DNA of 64,000 nt. It comes from Actinacidiphila yanglinensis. Its GTDB lineage: Bacteria > Actinomycetota > Actinomycetes > Streptomycetales > Streptomycetaceae. The stretch's first letter is position 1, and each line of letters starts with the position of its first letter. The position numbers were made by a program, and so were the translations under genes. Below, in pieces: positions 33,384 to 41,355 of this stretch. Where the stretch lies: the NCBI RefSeq assembly GCF_900107965.1, contig NZ_FNVU01000011.1, forward strand, positions 62,001 through 126,000, in the 5' to 3' direction. The notes under the pieces are model-generated. The model was not told the origin of the DNA, searched no databases, and saw nothing but the letters and a program-made list of their open reading frames with translations.

Positions 33384-33424
33384 GCCGGCCCGCCTCCCCC
33401 TTTCCGGTGGACGTGCGGGCCGGC
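33384..33424 (+). terminator. terminator hairpin after clpS-DUF2017
   Basis: GCCGGCCCGC (33384-33393) pairs perfectly with GCGGGCCGGC (33415-33424) around a 21-base loop, immediately after the DUF2017 stop. No U-tract. Confidence 0.6.
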
Positions 33425-33473
33425 TGCCGCGCGGGCCGCCGTACGGCCGCCGCCGCGTGGTACGTATCCGCCC

Positions 33474-35006
33474 ATGGTGGACGAAACGCGCGTACGGCCC
33501 GTCGCGGACGGCCCGGAGGACGGCCCCGGCCGCGGTGACGGCGAGGAGGGCTACGCCCGGGGGCTGGGCGGCCGGCAGATCCAGATGATCGCGATCGGCG
33601 GCGCCATCGGCACCGGCCTGTTCCTCGGCGCCGGCACCGCCATCCACCGGGCCGGCCCCAGCCTGGTGCTGATGTACGCCGTCGCGGGCGCCGTGGTGTT
33701 CTGCATCATGCGCGCGCTCGGCGAACTGCTCACCTACCGGCCGGTCTCCGGCTCCTTCGCCGACTACGCCCGGGAGTTCCTCGGTCCCTTCACCGGCTAC
33801 GTCACCGGCTGGACGTACTGGCTGATGTGGGTGGTCACCGGCATGGCCGAGGTCACCGCGGCGGCCACGTACATCGACTACTGGTGGCCGGGCGTGCCGC
33901 AGTGGACGGCCGCGCTCGTCTTCCTGCTGCTGCTGGCGACCGCGAACCTGGTCTCGGTGGGCCTGTTCGGCGAGATCGAGTTCTGGCTGTCGACGGTCAA
34001 GGTCACCGCGATCATCGGCATGATCCTGATCGGCGTCGGGGTGCTCACCCTGGGGGTGTCGGCGGCCGGCGACACCGCGTCGGTGGGCCACCTGTGGCAG
34101 GACGGCGGCTTCTTCCCGCACGGCGTCGGCCGGTCGCTGCTGACCCTGCAGATGGTGATGTTCGCCTACCTCGCGGTCGAACTCGTCGGCGTCACCGCGG
34201 GCGAGGCGCGCGACCCGCGCCGGACCCTGCCCAAGGCGATCAACACGCTGCCGTGGCGGATCGTGCTGTTCTACGTCGGCGCGCTCGCGGTGATCCTGTG
34301 CGTGGTGCCCTGGACGGAGTTCCAGCCGGGGGTCAGCCCGTTCGTGGCCGCGTTCGCGAAGATCGGCATCCCGTTCGGCGCGGGCGTGGTCAACTTCGTG
34401 GTGCTCACCGCCGCGCTGTCCTCCTGCAACTCCGGCATGTACTCCACCGGCCGCATGCTGCGCGACCTCGCCGCCAACGGGCAGGGCCCGCGCACCTTCG
34501 ACCGGCTCACCGCCCGCCGCACCCCCGCGGTGGGCATCCTCGCGTCGGTGGCCGTGATGGGCATCGGGGTGTGGCTCAACTACGTCGACCCCGAGGGGGC
34601 GTTCACCTACATCACCGCGTTCGCCACCGTCGCCGGGGTGTGGACCTGGTCGGTGATCCTGGGCGCGCACATCCGCTACCGCGCGGCCGTACGCGCCGGG
34701 CGGGCCGCCCCCGCGTGGTTCACCGCGCCCGGGGGAGCGGTCTCCAGCTGGTGCGGGCTGGCCTTCCTCGCCCTGGTCGTGGTGCTGATCGGCCTCGACG
34801 ACGACGCCCGGGTGTCGCTGTACGGGGTGCCGCTGTGGGCCGCGGTGCTCGCGGCCGGCTACCGGGTGCTCAAGCGGCGCGACCCGGCGGCCTTCGCCCG
34901 CCGCCCGCACCTGCCGCCTCCCGCGGACCCGGCGATCGGCGGCGGCCCGGGCGCCGACCCGGCGGCGGGCGCGGCCGACGGGCTTCCGGGCACCCCGGCG
35001 CTGTAG
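33474..35006 (+). CDS. amino acid permease (APC/AAT family)
   Basis: 510 residues and about 12 transmembrane helices. The N-terminal GLGGRQIQMIAIGGAIGTGLF is the substrate-binding motif of the APC superfamily amino acid transporter (AAT) group; ELLTYRPVSGSFADYAREFLG and SGMYSTGRMLRDLA support it. It is a proton-coupled importer of an amino acid such as GABA, Pro or D-Ala-type substrates; which one cannot be decided. The C-terminus ends in a Gly/Ala/Pro-rich tail. The ATG at 33474 stands 49 bp after the clpS operon terminator. The cysteine genes follow, so amino acid supply may be linked, but each has its own promoter. Confidence 0.9.
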   Translation: MVDETRVRPVADGPEDGPGRGDGEEGYARGLGGRQIQMIAIGGAIGTGLFLGAGTAIHRAGPSLVLMYAVAGAVVFCIMRALGELLTYRPVSGSFADYAREFLGPFTGYVTGWTYWLMWVVTGMAEVTAAATYIDYWWPGVPQWTAALVFLLLLATANLVSVGLFGEIEFWLSTVKVTAIIGMILIGVGVLTLGVSAAGDTASVGHLWQDGGFFPHGVGRSLLTLQMVMFAYLAVELVGVTAGEARDPRRTLPKAINTLPWRIVLFYVGALAVILCVVPWTEFQPGVSPFVAAFAKIGIPFGAGVVNFVVLTAALSSCNSGMYSTGRMLRDLAANGQGPRTFDRLTARRTPAVGILASVAVMGIGVWLNYVDPEGAFTYITAFATVAGVWTWSVILGAHIRYRAAVRAGRAAPAWFTAPGGAVSSWCGLAFLALVVVLIGLDDDARVSLYGVPLWAAVLAAGYRVLKRRDPAAFARRPHLPPPADPAIGGGPGADPAAGAADGLPGTPAL

Positions 35007-35025
35007 CCGCCCCGAGGGCCCCTGT

Positions 35026-35031
35026 TACTTT
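35026..35031 (+). promoter_or_regulatory. -10 hexamer of a likely leaderless promoter (mec)
   Basis: TACTTT, six bases (TCCCGC), then ATG at 35038. There is no Shine-Dalgarno sequence. Confidence 0.5.
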
Positions 35032-35037
35032 TCCCGC

Positions 35038-35448
35038 ATGCTCACCATCACCCAGGACCTGTACGACGCGATCGTGGCCCACGCCCGCGCCGACCACCCC
35101 GACGAGGCGTGCGGGATCGTGGCGGGGCCGGAGGGCACCGGCCGCCCCGAGCGGTTCGTGCCGATGCTGAACGCGGCCCGCTCGCCGACGTTCTACGAGT
35201 TCGACTCCACCGACCTGCTCAAGCTCTACCGCGACATGGACGACCGCGACGAGGAGCCGGTGGTCATCTACCACTCGCACACCGCGACCGAGGCATACCC
35301 CTCCCGTACCGACATCTCCTACGCCAACGAGCCCGGCGCGCACTACGTCCTGGTCTCCACCGCGGAGGACTTCCAGTTCCGCTCGTTCCGCATCGTGGAC
35401 GGCGAGGTCACCGAGGAAACGGTCGAAGTGGTGCCTTCCGCGCGATGA
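35038..35448 (+). CDS. mec: Mec+-type JAMM/MPN metalloprotease (M67 family)
   Basis: 136 residues. JAMM zinc site complete: Glu23 (HPDEACGI), His79 and His81 (YHSHT), Ser89 and Asp92 (YPSRTD). In M. tuberculosis Mec+ cuts the isopeptide-like product CysO-cysteine, releasing Cys and regenerating the sulfur carrier CysO. The cysO and cysM genes lie 276 bp downstream, which supports this role. The ATG at 35038 has TACTTT six bases upstream, a leaderless start. In this genome CysO has residues beyond its Gly-Gly, so the protease might also trim that tail (inference). Confidence 0.92.
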   Translation: MLTITQDLYDAIVAHARADHPDEACGIVAGPEGTGRPERFVPMLNAARSPTFYEFDSTDLLKLYRDMDDRDEEPVVIYHSHTATEAYPSRTDISYANEPGAHYVLVSTAEDFQFRSFRIVDGEVTEETVEVVPSAR

Positions 35449-35495
35449 CCTTCCGGATGCTGGGACGGACGGGCCGGGCCGGGGAGGGGAATCGA

Positions 35496-35501
35496 TACGA
35501 T
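35496..35501 (+). promoter_or_regulatory. -10 hexamer of a likely leaderless promoter (cys leader)
   Basis: TACGAT, six bases (GACCCC), then ATG at 35508. The transcript would begin at the leader peptide ATG and continue into cysO-cysM. Confidence 0.55.
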
Positions 35502-35507
35502 GACCCC

Positions 35508-35624
35508 ATGGTTCTCCTCGATGTGAGCGGGTCACGCAGCGGTACGGCGCCCGGCGCGCTGCTCGTGGCGCGGCTGCACGTCGACCTGTGCCGCCGCACC
35601 AGTGCGGCGTGTCCGCGCGTCTGA
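35508..35624 (+). CDS. putative cysteine leader peptide upstream of cysO-cysM
   Basis: 38 residues, start ATG 35508, stop TGA 35622-35624. The second half, RLHVDLCRRTSAACPRV, has the HVDL-x-R and late-Cys pattern of the short leader peptides that precede sulfur genes in actinobacteria, where slow translation at Cys codons under cysteine starvation releases attenuation (known for leaderless polycysteine leaders in mycobacteria). Here two Cys codons lie near the end. The TACGAT promoter six bases upstream makes it leaderless. It sits 100 bp before cysO on the same strand. Confidence 0.7.
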   Translation: MVLLDVSGSRSGTAPGALLVARLHVDLCRRTSAACPRV

Positions 35625-35724
35625 ACGCCTGCCCGTCCCGGGCACCGCACCGCCCGCACGGCAAGACCCCGGCTCAGACCGGCGCCACCCACCCAGCTTC
35701 GTCCGCATCCCCAGGAGCGCAGTC

Positions 35725-36039
35725 ATGGCCATCGAGGTCCGTATCCCGACCATCCTCCGCACGTACACCGACGGCCAGAAGGCCGTGGCGGGTGCCGGGA
35801 CCACGCTCGACGAGCTGTTCACCGACCTCGACACCCGGCACAGCGGTCTGCGCGACCGCGTCGTCGACGGCGGCGAACTGCGCCGCTTCGTGAACGTGTA
35901 CCTCAACGACGAGGACGTCCGCTTCCTGGACGGCATCGCCACCAAGCTCACCGACGGCGACAACGTCACGATCCTGCCCGCCGTCGCGGGCGGCTCGGGC
36001 GCCGCGGGCACCGGGGCCGTGCGGTCCGGACAGCGCTGA
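35725..36039 (+). CDS. cysO: CysO-type ubiquitin-like sulfur carrier (MoaD/ThiS family) with C-terminal extension
   Basis: 104 residues. Beta-grasp carrier: EVRIPTILRTYTDGQKAV, FVNVYLNDEDVRFL and DGDNVTILPAVAGG. The C-terminal Gly-Gly, which must be terminal to form the thiocarboxylate used by CysM, is at 89-90, but 14 more residues (SGAAGTGAVRSGQR) follow before the stop. Sulfur transfer therefore needs prior trimming, plausibly by the Mec+ JAMM protease. ATG at 35725 with CAGGAG upstream. The stop overlaps the cysM start by one base (TGATG). Confidence 0.9.
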   Translation: MAIEVRIPTILRTYTDGQKAVAGAGTTLDELFTDLDTRHSGLRDRVVDGGELRRFVNVYLNDEDVRFLDGIATKLTDGDNVTILPAVAGGSGAAGTGAVRSGQR

Positions 36040-36989
36040 TGCGGTACGACAGCCCGCTTGCCGCGGTCGGCAACACCCCGCTGGTGCGCCTGCCCCGGCT
36101 GTCGCCGTCGGACCAGGTGAGCGTCTGGGCGAAGCTGGAGGACCGCAACCCGACCGGTTCGATCAAGGACCGCCCGGCGCTGCACATGATCGAGCGGGCC
36201 GAGGCGGAGGGCGTGCTCACCCCCGGCTGCACCATCCTGGAGCCGACCTCCGGCAACACCGGGATCTCGCTGGCGATGGCGGCCCGCCTCAAGGGCTACC
36301 GGATCGTCTGCGTGATGCCGGAGAACACCTCGTCCGAGCGGCGGGAACTGCTGGCCATGTGGGGCGCGGAGATCATCTCCTCGCCCGCGGCCGGCGGCTC
36401 CAACACCGCGGTGCGCGTCGCGAAGGAACTCGCCGCGGAACACCCCGACTGGGTCATGCTCTACCAGTACGGGAACCCGGCGAACCCCGGCGCGCACTAC
36501 GCCACCACCGGCCCGGAGATCCTCGCCGACCTGCCCACCCTCACCCACTTCGTGGCCGGCCTGGGCACCACCGGCACGCTGATGGGAGTGGGCCGCTACC
36601 TGCGCGAGAAGGTCCCCGGCGTCACCATCGTCGCCGCCGAGCCGCGCTACGACGACGTCGTCTACGGCCTGCGCAACCTCGACGAGGGCTTCGTGCCGGA
36701 GCTGTACGACGAGTCGGTGCTGACCACCCGTTTCTCGGTCGGCTCCGAGGACGCGGTGCGCCGCACCCGCGAACTGCTGTCCGAGGAGGGCATCTTCGCC
36801 GGGGTCTCCACCGGCGCGGCACTGCACGCGGCGCTCGGCGTGGCACGCAAGGCGGAACGCGCGGGCGAGCGCGCCGACATCGTCTTCGTGGTCGCCGACG
36901 GCGGCTGGAAGTACCTCTCCACCGGCATCTACACCGCCGCCTCCACCGAGGAGGCCGTCGCCGCGCTGCACGGCCAGTTGTGGGCGTAG
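36039..36989 (+). CDS. cysM: CysO-dependent cysteine synthase CysM
   Basis: 316 residues, PLP fold type II. The Schiff-base lysine is Lys43 in NPTGSIKDRPA; the phosphate clamp is TSGNTGISL. The region YGLRNLDEGFVPELYD, with the Arg that selects O-phosphoserine in mycobacterial CysM, is present, so the enzyme should use O-phosphoserine and CysO thiocarboxylate to make CysO-Cys, an oxidant-resistant cysteine route. The start ATG at 36039 overlaps the cysO stop (TGATG). Last gene of the leader-cysO-cysM unit; 220 bp precede the next gene. Confidence 0.93.
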   Translation: MRYDSPLAAVGNTPLVRLPRLSPSDQVSVWAKLEDRNPTGSIKDRPALHMIERAEAEGVLTPGCTILEPTSGNTGISLAMAARLKGYRIVCVMPENTSSERRELLAMWGAEIISSPAAGGSNTAVRVAKELAAEHPDWVMLYQYGNPANPGAHYATTGPEILADLPTLTHFVAGLGTTGTLMGVGRYLREKVPGVTIVAAEPRYDDVVYGLRNLDEGFVPELYDESVLTTRFSVGSEDAVRRTRELLSEEGIFAGVSTGAALHAALGVARKAERAGERADIVFVVADGGWKYLSTGIYTAASTEEAVAALHGQLWA

Positions 36990-37140
36990 GGCCTGCCGTC
37001 CGGATCTCCGAGGGGACGCGGCGGGAGGGGGCGCGAGGCGCGGCCGGAGCGGGCCGGCATGACCCGGACTGGTGATTCCGCCCACAACCGGTGCCCGTAA
37101 GAGCGCGGTGCGCAGCGGCCCGCTTTACCCTTCCTAGAAC

Positions 37141-37158
37141 GTGGCGGAAGTCCGCCAC
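37141..37158. promoter_or_regulatory. perfect 18-bp palindrome upstream of MBL hydrolase
   Basis: GTGGCGGA-AG-TCCGCCAC, 8-bp perfect arms, 52 bp before the start codon and just after a TACCCT/TAGAAC stretch (37125-37140) that may contain the promoter. It could be an operator or a leader hairpin. Confidence 0.5.
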
Positions 37159-37209
37159 CTAGGAGCCGGATCGGGGCGATCCGCCGCGCCCCCGGAGGTG
37201 TACCCCTCG

Positions 37210-37962
37210 ATGAACCTCACCGTCGTCGGCTGCTCGGGCTCGTTCCCGTCCGCGGACTCGGCCTGCTCGAGCTATCTGCTCGAAGCCGACGGCTTCCGGA
37301 TGCTCGTCGACATGGGCAACGGCGCGCTGGGCGAACTCCAGCGCCACTGCGGCCTGTACGACCTGGACGCGGTGCTGCTGAGCCACCTGCACGCGGACCA
37401 CTGCATCGACATGTGCGGCTACTTCGTGGCCCGCTACTACCGGCACGAGGGCGGTCCGGTCTCGGCGATCCCGGTCTACGGGCCGAGCGGCACCGAGCGG
37501 CGCCTGAGCATCGCCTACGGCGACGTGCCGGACGAGAAGTGCATGAGCGAGGTCTTCGACTTCCGCACCCTGCAGCCGGGCGCCTTCCGGCTCGGCCCGT
37601 TCGAGGTGACCACCGCCGCCGTCAGCCACCCCGTGGAGGCGTACGGCTTCCGGGTCGAGGCCGAGGGCCGCACGCTGGCGTACTCCGGCGACACCGGCCC
37701 GTGCGACCCCCTGCTGGGCCTGGCCGAGGGGGCGGACCTGTTCCTGTGCGAGGCGTCCTTCACGTACGGCAAGGAGGACATCCCCGACCTGCACCTGAAC
37801 GGGCGCGAGGCCGGCGAGATCGCCACCGCGGCGGGCGTGGACCGGCTGGTGCTCACCCACATCCCGCCGTGGACCAACCCGTCGGTGAACCTCAGGGACG
37901 CGCAGGCCGTCTTCGCCGGTCCGGTGGAACTCGCCAAGGCGGGCGCGGTCTACGAGATCTGA
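37210..37962 (+). CDS. MBL-fold metallo-hydrolase (RNase Z/ElaC-like)
   Basis: 250 residues. The metal motif LSHLHADHCIDM (HxHxDH), AVSHPVEAYGFRVE, YSGDTGPCDPL and the late LTHIPPW give the full set of metal ligands of the lactamase-B_2/ElaC-like group. Related proteins are phosphodiesterases or tRNA 3' processing-like enzymes; the substrate here is unknown. The ATG at 37210 follows CGGAGGTG. The gene is preceded by an 18-bp perfect palindrome and lies next to a decayed PTS permease fragment. Monocistronic by position. Confidence 0.88.
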   Translation: MNLTVVGCSGSFPSADSACSSYLLEADGFRMLVDMGNGALGELQRHCGLYDLDAVLLSHLHADHCIDMCGYFVARYYRHEGGPVSAIPVYGPSGTERRLSIAYGDVPDEKCMSEVFDFRTLQPGAFRLGPFEVTTAAVSHPVEAYGFRVEAEGRTLAYSGDTGPCDPLLGLAEGADLFLCEASFTYGKEDIPDLHLNGREAGEIATAAGVDRLVLTHIPPWTNPSVNLRDAQAVFAGPVELAKAGAVYEI

Positions 37963-38002
37963 CGGCGCGACGGGTCCGTACCCGGTACGGGCCCGCGCGG
38001 CG

Positions 38003-38146
38003 CTGCTTCGTCAGATCCTCGATCTCCTCCACCGGTTCGCGCCCCGCCGTCTTCAGGTCGAACCGCACGATCGCGAACCGGAAGACCGCGTGGGAGACCG
38101 CGGCGAAGACCAGGCCGATCGGGATGATCGGCCAGGGCCCGGTGGC
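38003..38146 (-). pseudogene. C-terminal remnant of a PTS EIIC sugar permease (nagE-like)
   Basis: About 48 codons on the minus strand read ATGPWPIIPIGLVFAAVSHA ... VFRFAIVRFDLKTAGREP ... EEIEDLTKQ. This is the last transmembrane helix and C-terminal tail (normally -LRTPGRE- then acidic residues and LTK) of glucose/N-acetylglucosamine-family PTS EIIC permeases. No upstream part exists: the frame continues into unrelated sequence towards nagF, with no start or other helices, and the native stop seems lost because the frame runs on into Arg-rich residues. So most of the permease, about 350 codons, has been deleted. The intact EIIB gene nagF stands divergently 190 bp away. Confidence 0.75.
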
Positions 38147-38225
38147 CGGCCGACCTTCTGCCGGCCCTGGAAAGGGCCGCCCGCGCGCGCCATGATCGCC
38201 CCGGACGGGATTGACCGCCGGTGAC

Positions 38226-38248
38226 GTTGGGCCAACCGTGCGTTAACG
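38226..38248. promoter_or_regulatory. two short palindromes upstream of nagF
   Basis: GTTGGGCCAAC (38226-38236) and CGTTAACG (38241-38248), both perfect, in the only less GC-rich stretch before nagF. The DasR-type site expected before GlcNAc PTS genes (a TGGTCTAGACCA-like palindrome) is not seen here. Confidence 0.4.
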
Positions 38249-38333
38249 TGACATTACGGAAACGCACCGACCCGCCGCCGGGTCCCGACGGGGCACGCGA
38301 GCAGCACCGGGCCAGCAAAACAGGGAGAAGCAG

Positions 38334-38567
38334 ATGGCCACCAAGACAGAGAAGATCGTCGCCGGACTCGGCGGAATCGACAACATCGAAGAGGTCGAAG
38401 GCTGCGTCACCCGCCTGCGCACCGAGGTCGTCGACCCCGGCCTCGTCGACGAGGCCGCCCTGAAGGCCGCCGGCGCCCACGGCGTGGTCAAGATGGGCAC
38501 CGCGATCCAGGTCGTCATCGGCACCGACGCCGACCCCATCGCCGGGGAGATCGAAGACCTGATGTAG
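38334..38567 (+). CDS. nagF: PTS EIIB component for N-acetylglucosamine
   Basis: 77 residues, full length for a free-standing glucose-family EIIB. The phosphorylated residue is Cys27 in EEVEGCVTRLRTEV; VKMGTAIQVVIGTDADPIAGE completes the domain. In Streptomyces NagF passes phosphate from EIIA (Crr) to sugar bound by the permease NagE2. ATG at 38334 with GGGAGAAG upstream. The adjacent permease gene is reduced to a 3' remnant on the other strand, so NagF must work with a permease encoded elsewhere or has lost its partner. rph follows on the same strand with its own promoter. Confidence 0.93.
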   Translation: MATKTEKIVAGLGGIDNIEEVEGCVTRLRTEVVDPGLVDEAALKAAGAHGVVKMGTAIQVVIGTDADPIAGEIEDLM

Positions 38568-38598
38568 GCGGCGGCGGCAGTGCGGCCACTCACCCGGA

Positions 38599-38604
38599 TA
38601 GGCT
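38599..38604 (+). promoter_or_regulatory. -10 hexamer of a likely leaderless promoter (rph)
   Basis: TAGGCT, seven bases (CAACCGC), then ATG at 38612. There is no Shine-Dalgarno sequence. Confidence 0.5.
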
Positions 38605-38611
38605 CAACCGC

Positions 38612-39346
<735 letters not shown>

Positions 39347-39386
39347 CACCGACCCCGCCCGGCCGGCCCGGGCAACCTTCCACGGC

Positions 39387-39420
39387 GCGTGCCGCGTGTG
39401 TAAAGATGCGCGCGGCACGC
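39387..39420 (+). terminator. hairpin between rph and lipoprotein gene
   Basis: GCGTGCCGCG (39387-39396) pairs perfectly with CGCGGCACGC (39411-39420) around a 14-base loop containing TGTAAAGATG. Probable rph terminator; it could also shape the leader of the next gene. Confidence 0.55.
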
Positions 39421-39454
39421 CGTCGCGCGCGGACACCGGGGAGGGGCCACCGCA

Positions 39455-39952
39455 ATGAACCGCCGCCGCACCGCCACCGAACCCGAGAACCCACTCCCGT
39501 TACCCGCGCGGTCCGGTGGGCCCGCGACGTCCACGCGGTCCGCGAGGCGCGTACGGGCCGCCCCCGCGACCGCCGTACCCGCCGCCCTGGCCGCCGTCCT
39601 GCTCGCCGCGTCCCTCACCGCCTGCGGCGGGGTCCACCGCGCCTGGGACTGCGCCAAGACCGCGGCGACCATCGCCGGCGACGTCCAGGACCTCGAGGGC
39701 AACGCCACCAACATCGGCCAGGTCGGCGACTCCAGCCGCCGCCAGGACACCGTCGACTCCCTCGACAAGCTCCAGAAGGACCTCGACCGCATCGGCAACC
39801 GCCACGACAACCCCGCCCTCGACGACGCCGTCACCGACCTGTCCGACTCCGTCAGCCACGCCCGCACCAGCGCCCTGCACGGCGACAACCCCGACATCGG
39901 ACCCATCGCCGGGGCGGCCGGCCACCTCACCGCCGCGTGCGCCCAGGGATAA
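39455..39952 (+). CDS. small secreted lipoprotein, function unknown
   Basis: 165 residues. An Arg/Pro-rich N-terminal stretch of about 40 residues precedes a lipoprotein signal (AALAAVLLAASLTAC). The mature part (about 105 residues) is helical and rich in Asp and Asn, with DSLDKLQKDLDRIGNRHDNP, a likely coiled coil. I do not recognise the family. ATG at 39455 with GGGGAGGGG upstream. The true start may be a later codon, since the signal would normally begin nearer the hydrophobic core. Its stop codon TAA lies within the -10 region of rdgB. Confidence 0.72.
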   Translation: MNRRRTATEPENPLPLPARSGGPATSTRSARRVRAAPATAVPAALAAVLLAASLTACGGVHRAWDCAKTAATIAGDVQDLEGNATNIGQVGDSSRRQDTVDSLDKLQKDLDRIGNRHDNPALDDAVTDLSDSVSHARTSALHGDNPDIGPIAGAAGHLTAACAQG

Positions 39953-39953
39953 T
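39948..39953 (+). promoter_or_regulatory. -10 hexamer of a likely leaderless promoter (rdgB)
   Basis: GATAAT, seven bases (CGGCCCC), then ATG at 39961. The hexamer contains the stop codon of the upstream lipoprotein gene. Confidence 0.45.
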
Positions 39954-39960
39954 CGGCCCC

Positions 39961-40566
39961 ATGACCACCCGTCTCGTGCTCGCCACCCGCAACGCCCACA
40001 AGGTCACCGAACTCCGCGCGATCCTCGCCGACGCCGGAGTCGACAGCGAACTCGTGGGGGCCGACGCCTACCCGCAGATCCCCGACGTCAAGGAGACCGG
40101 CGTCACCTTCGCGGAGAACGCGCTGCTCAAGGCGCACGCGCTCGCCGAGGCCACCGGGCTGCCGGCGATCGCGGACGACTCGGGCCTGTGCGTCGACGTC
40201 CTCGGTGGCGCCCCCGGGATCTTCTCCGCCCGCTGGGCCGGCCGGCACGGCGATGACCTCGCCAACCTCGACCTGCTGCTCGCCCAGCTCGGCGACATCG
40301 AACACCCGCACCGCGCCGCGCACTTCGCCTGCGCCGCGGCGCTCGCCCTGCCCGACGGAACCAGCCGCGTCGCCGAGGGACTGCTGCGCGGCACGCTGCG
40401 CCACCAGCCCGCGGGCACCGGGGGGTTCGGGTACGACCCGATCCTGCAGCCCGACGGGGAGGAGCGGACCTGCGCGGAACTGAGCGCGGCGGAGAAGAAC
40501 GCGATCAGCCACCGCGGCAAGGCGTTCCGGGCGCTGGTCCCGATGCTCGCGGAACTCCTGGCCTGA
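39961..40566 (+). CDS. rdgB: XTP/dITP pyrophosphatase
   Basis: 201 residues. Cleaves non-canonical purine triphosphates (ITP, XTP, dITP) to monophosphates, protecting DNA and RNA. Motifs: VLATRNAHKVTELRAIL, the substrate loop TFAENALLKAHA, IADDSGLCVDVLGGAPGIFS, GGFGYDPIL and ISHRGKA. ATG at 39961 eight bases after the stop of the lipoprotein gene, with GATAAT seven bases upstream. Followed by a strong hairpin shared with the convergent tRNA-Leu. Confidence 0.96.
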   Translation: MTTRLVLATRNAHKVTELRAILADAGVDSELVGADAYPQIPDVKETGVTFAENALLKAHALAEATGLPAIADDSGLCVDVLGGAPGIFSARWAGRHGDDLANLDLLLAQLGDIEHPHRAAHFACAAALALPDGTSRVAEGLLRGTLRHQPAGTGGFGYDPILQPDGEERTCAELSAAEKNAISHRGKAFRALVPMLAELLA

Positions 40567-40585
40567 GGGCGGGGCGCCGAGCGAA

Positions 40586-40612
40586 GAGCCCGTCCGGACT
40601 CCGGACGGGCTC
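40586..40612. terminator. bidirectional terminator hairpin
   Basis: GAGCCCGTCCGG-ACT-CCGGACGGGCTC, a perfect 12-bp stem. It lies between rdgB (plus) and tRNA-Leu (minus) and can serve both. Confidence 0.8.
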
Positions 40613-40618
40613 CACACG

Positions 40619-40703
40619 TGCGGCCGGTGGGACTCGAACCCACACGGGGTATCACCCCACTGGGACCTAAACCCAGCTCGGCTGCCAGTTACGACACGGC
40701 CGC
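40619..40703 (-). tRNA. tRNA-Leu (anticodon TAG)
   Basis: On the minus strand: acceptor GCGGCCG pairs with CGGCCGC, anticodon stem-loop CTGGG-TTTAGGT-CCCAG (anticodon UAG), a long variable arm (GGGGTGATACCCC) and T arm GTGGG-TTCGAGT-CCCAC. 85 nt without CCA, which is not encoded. The class II shape fits Leu. Confidence 0.95.
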
Positions 40704-40788
40704 GTCGCAGCCATGGTAGCCACTGGCGGTCCGGCGGGGTAAGGCGCTCGCGGGTGTCGTCCGGGTGCCCTGGCCGACCGGGGGCGGG

Positions 40789-41256
40789 TCAGACCTTCAG
40801 GTCGCGAAGGAGCTTGGCGACGTGGCCGGTGGCCTTCACGTTGTAGAACGCGTGCGCGATCTTGCCGTCGGGGGCGACCACGAAGGTGGAGCGGATGACG
40901 CCGGTGACGGTCTTGCCGTACATCGTCTTCTCGCCGTAGGCGCCGTAGGCGGTCAGGACGGTGCGGTCGGGGTCGGCGAGCAGGGTGACCTCCAGGGACT
41001 CCTGCTCGCGGAACTTGGCGAGCTTGGCGGGCTGGTCCGGGGAGACGCCGAGCACGTCGTAGCCCGCGGCGGCGAACACCGCGAGGTTGTCGGTGAAGTC
41101 GCACGCCTCCTTGGTGCAGCCGGGGGTGAGGGCGGCCGGGTAGAAGTAGACGATCACATTGCGGCCGAGGTGGTCGGCGAGGGAGACCGGGTTGCCGTCG
41201 GCGTCCGGCAGGGTGAACGCGGGGGCGGTGTCGCCGGGGGCGAGACGGTCGGACAT
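40789..41256 (-). CDS. bcp: thioredoxin-dependent thiol peroxidase (Bcp/PrxQ)
   Basis: 155 residues. Peroxidatic Cys47 and resolving Cys52 in TPGCTKEACDF, the atypical 2-Cys BCP/PrxQ pattern; GVSPDQPAKLAKFREQ and RSTFVVAPDGKIAHAFYNVK complete the fold. It reduces hydroperoxides in the cytoplasm using thioredoxin. ATG at 41256 follows CAGGAGCC. Divergent from the DUF3618/GroES-like pair across a 99-bp promoter gap. Confidence 0.95.
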   Translation of the reverse strand: MSDRLAPGDTAPAFTLPDADGNPVSLADHLGRNVIVYFYPAALTPGCTKEACDFTDNLAVFAAAGYDVLGVSPDQPAKLAKFREQESLEVTLLADPDRTVLTAYGAYGEKTMYGKTVTGVIRSTFVVAPDGKIAHAFYNVKATGHVAKLLRDLKV

Positions 41257-41355
41257 GAAGGCTCCTGGGGCAAACGGGGGTGCCGACGAGGCGCGGGCCG
41301 CGTCGTACTGACAGACTGTCCGAACGCTACCTAATCAGGCGATGGAGGCAGTGCG

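Noticed and set aside
38200..38333. A DasR-responsive site before nagF
   Set aside because: No TGGTCTAGACCA-like palindrome is visible; only GTTGGGCCAAC and CGTTAACG are present, which do not match.
37950..38480. A 176-codon minus-strand frame over the nagF region
   Set aside because: It is not the frame of the PTS remnant and shows no domain; the remnant lies in a neighbouring frame without a start codon.
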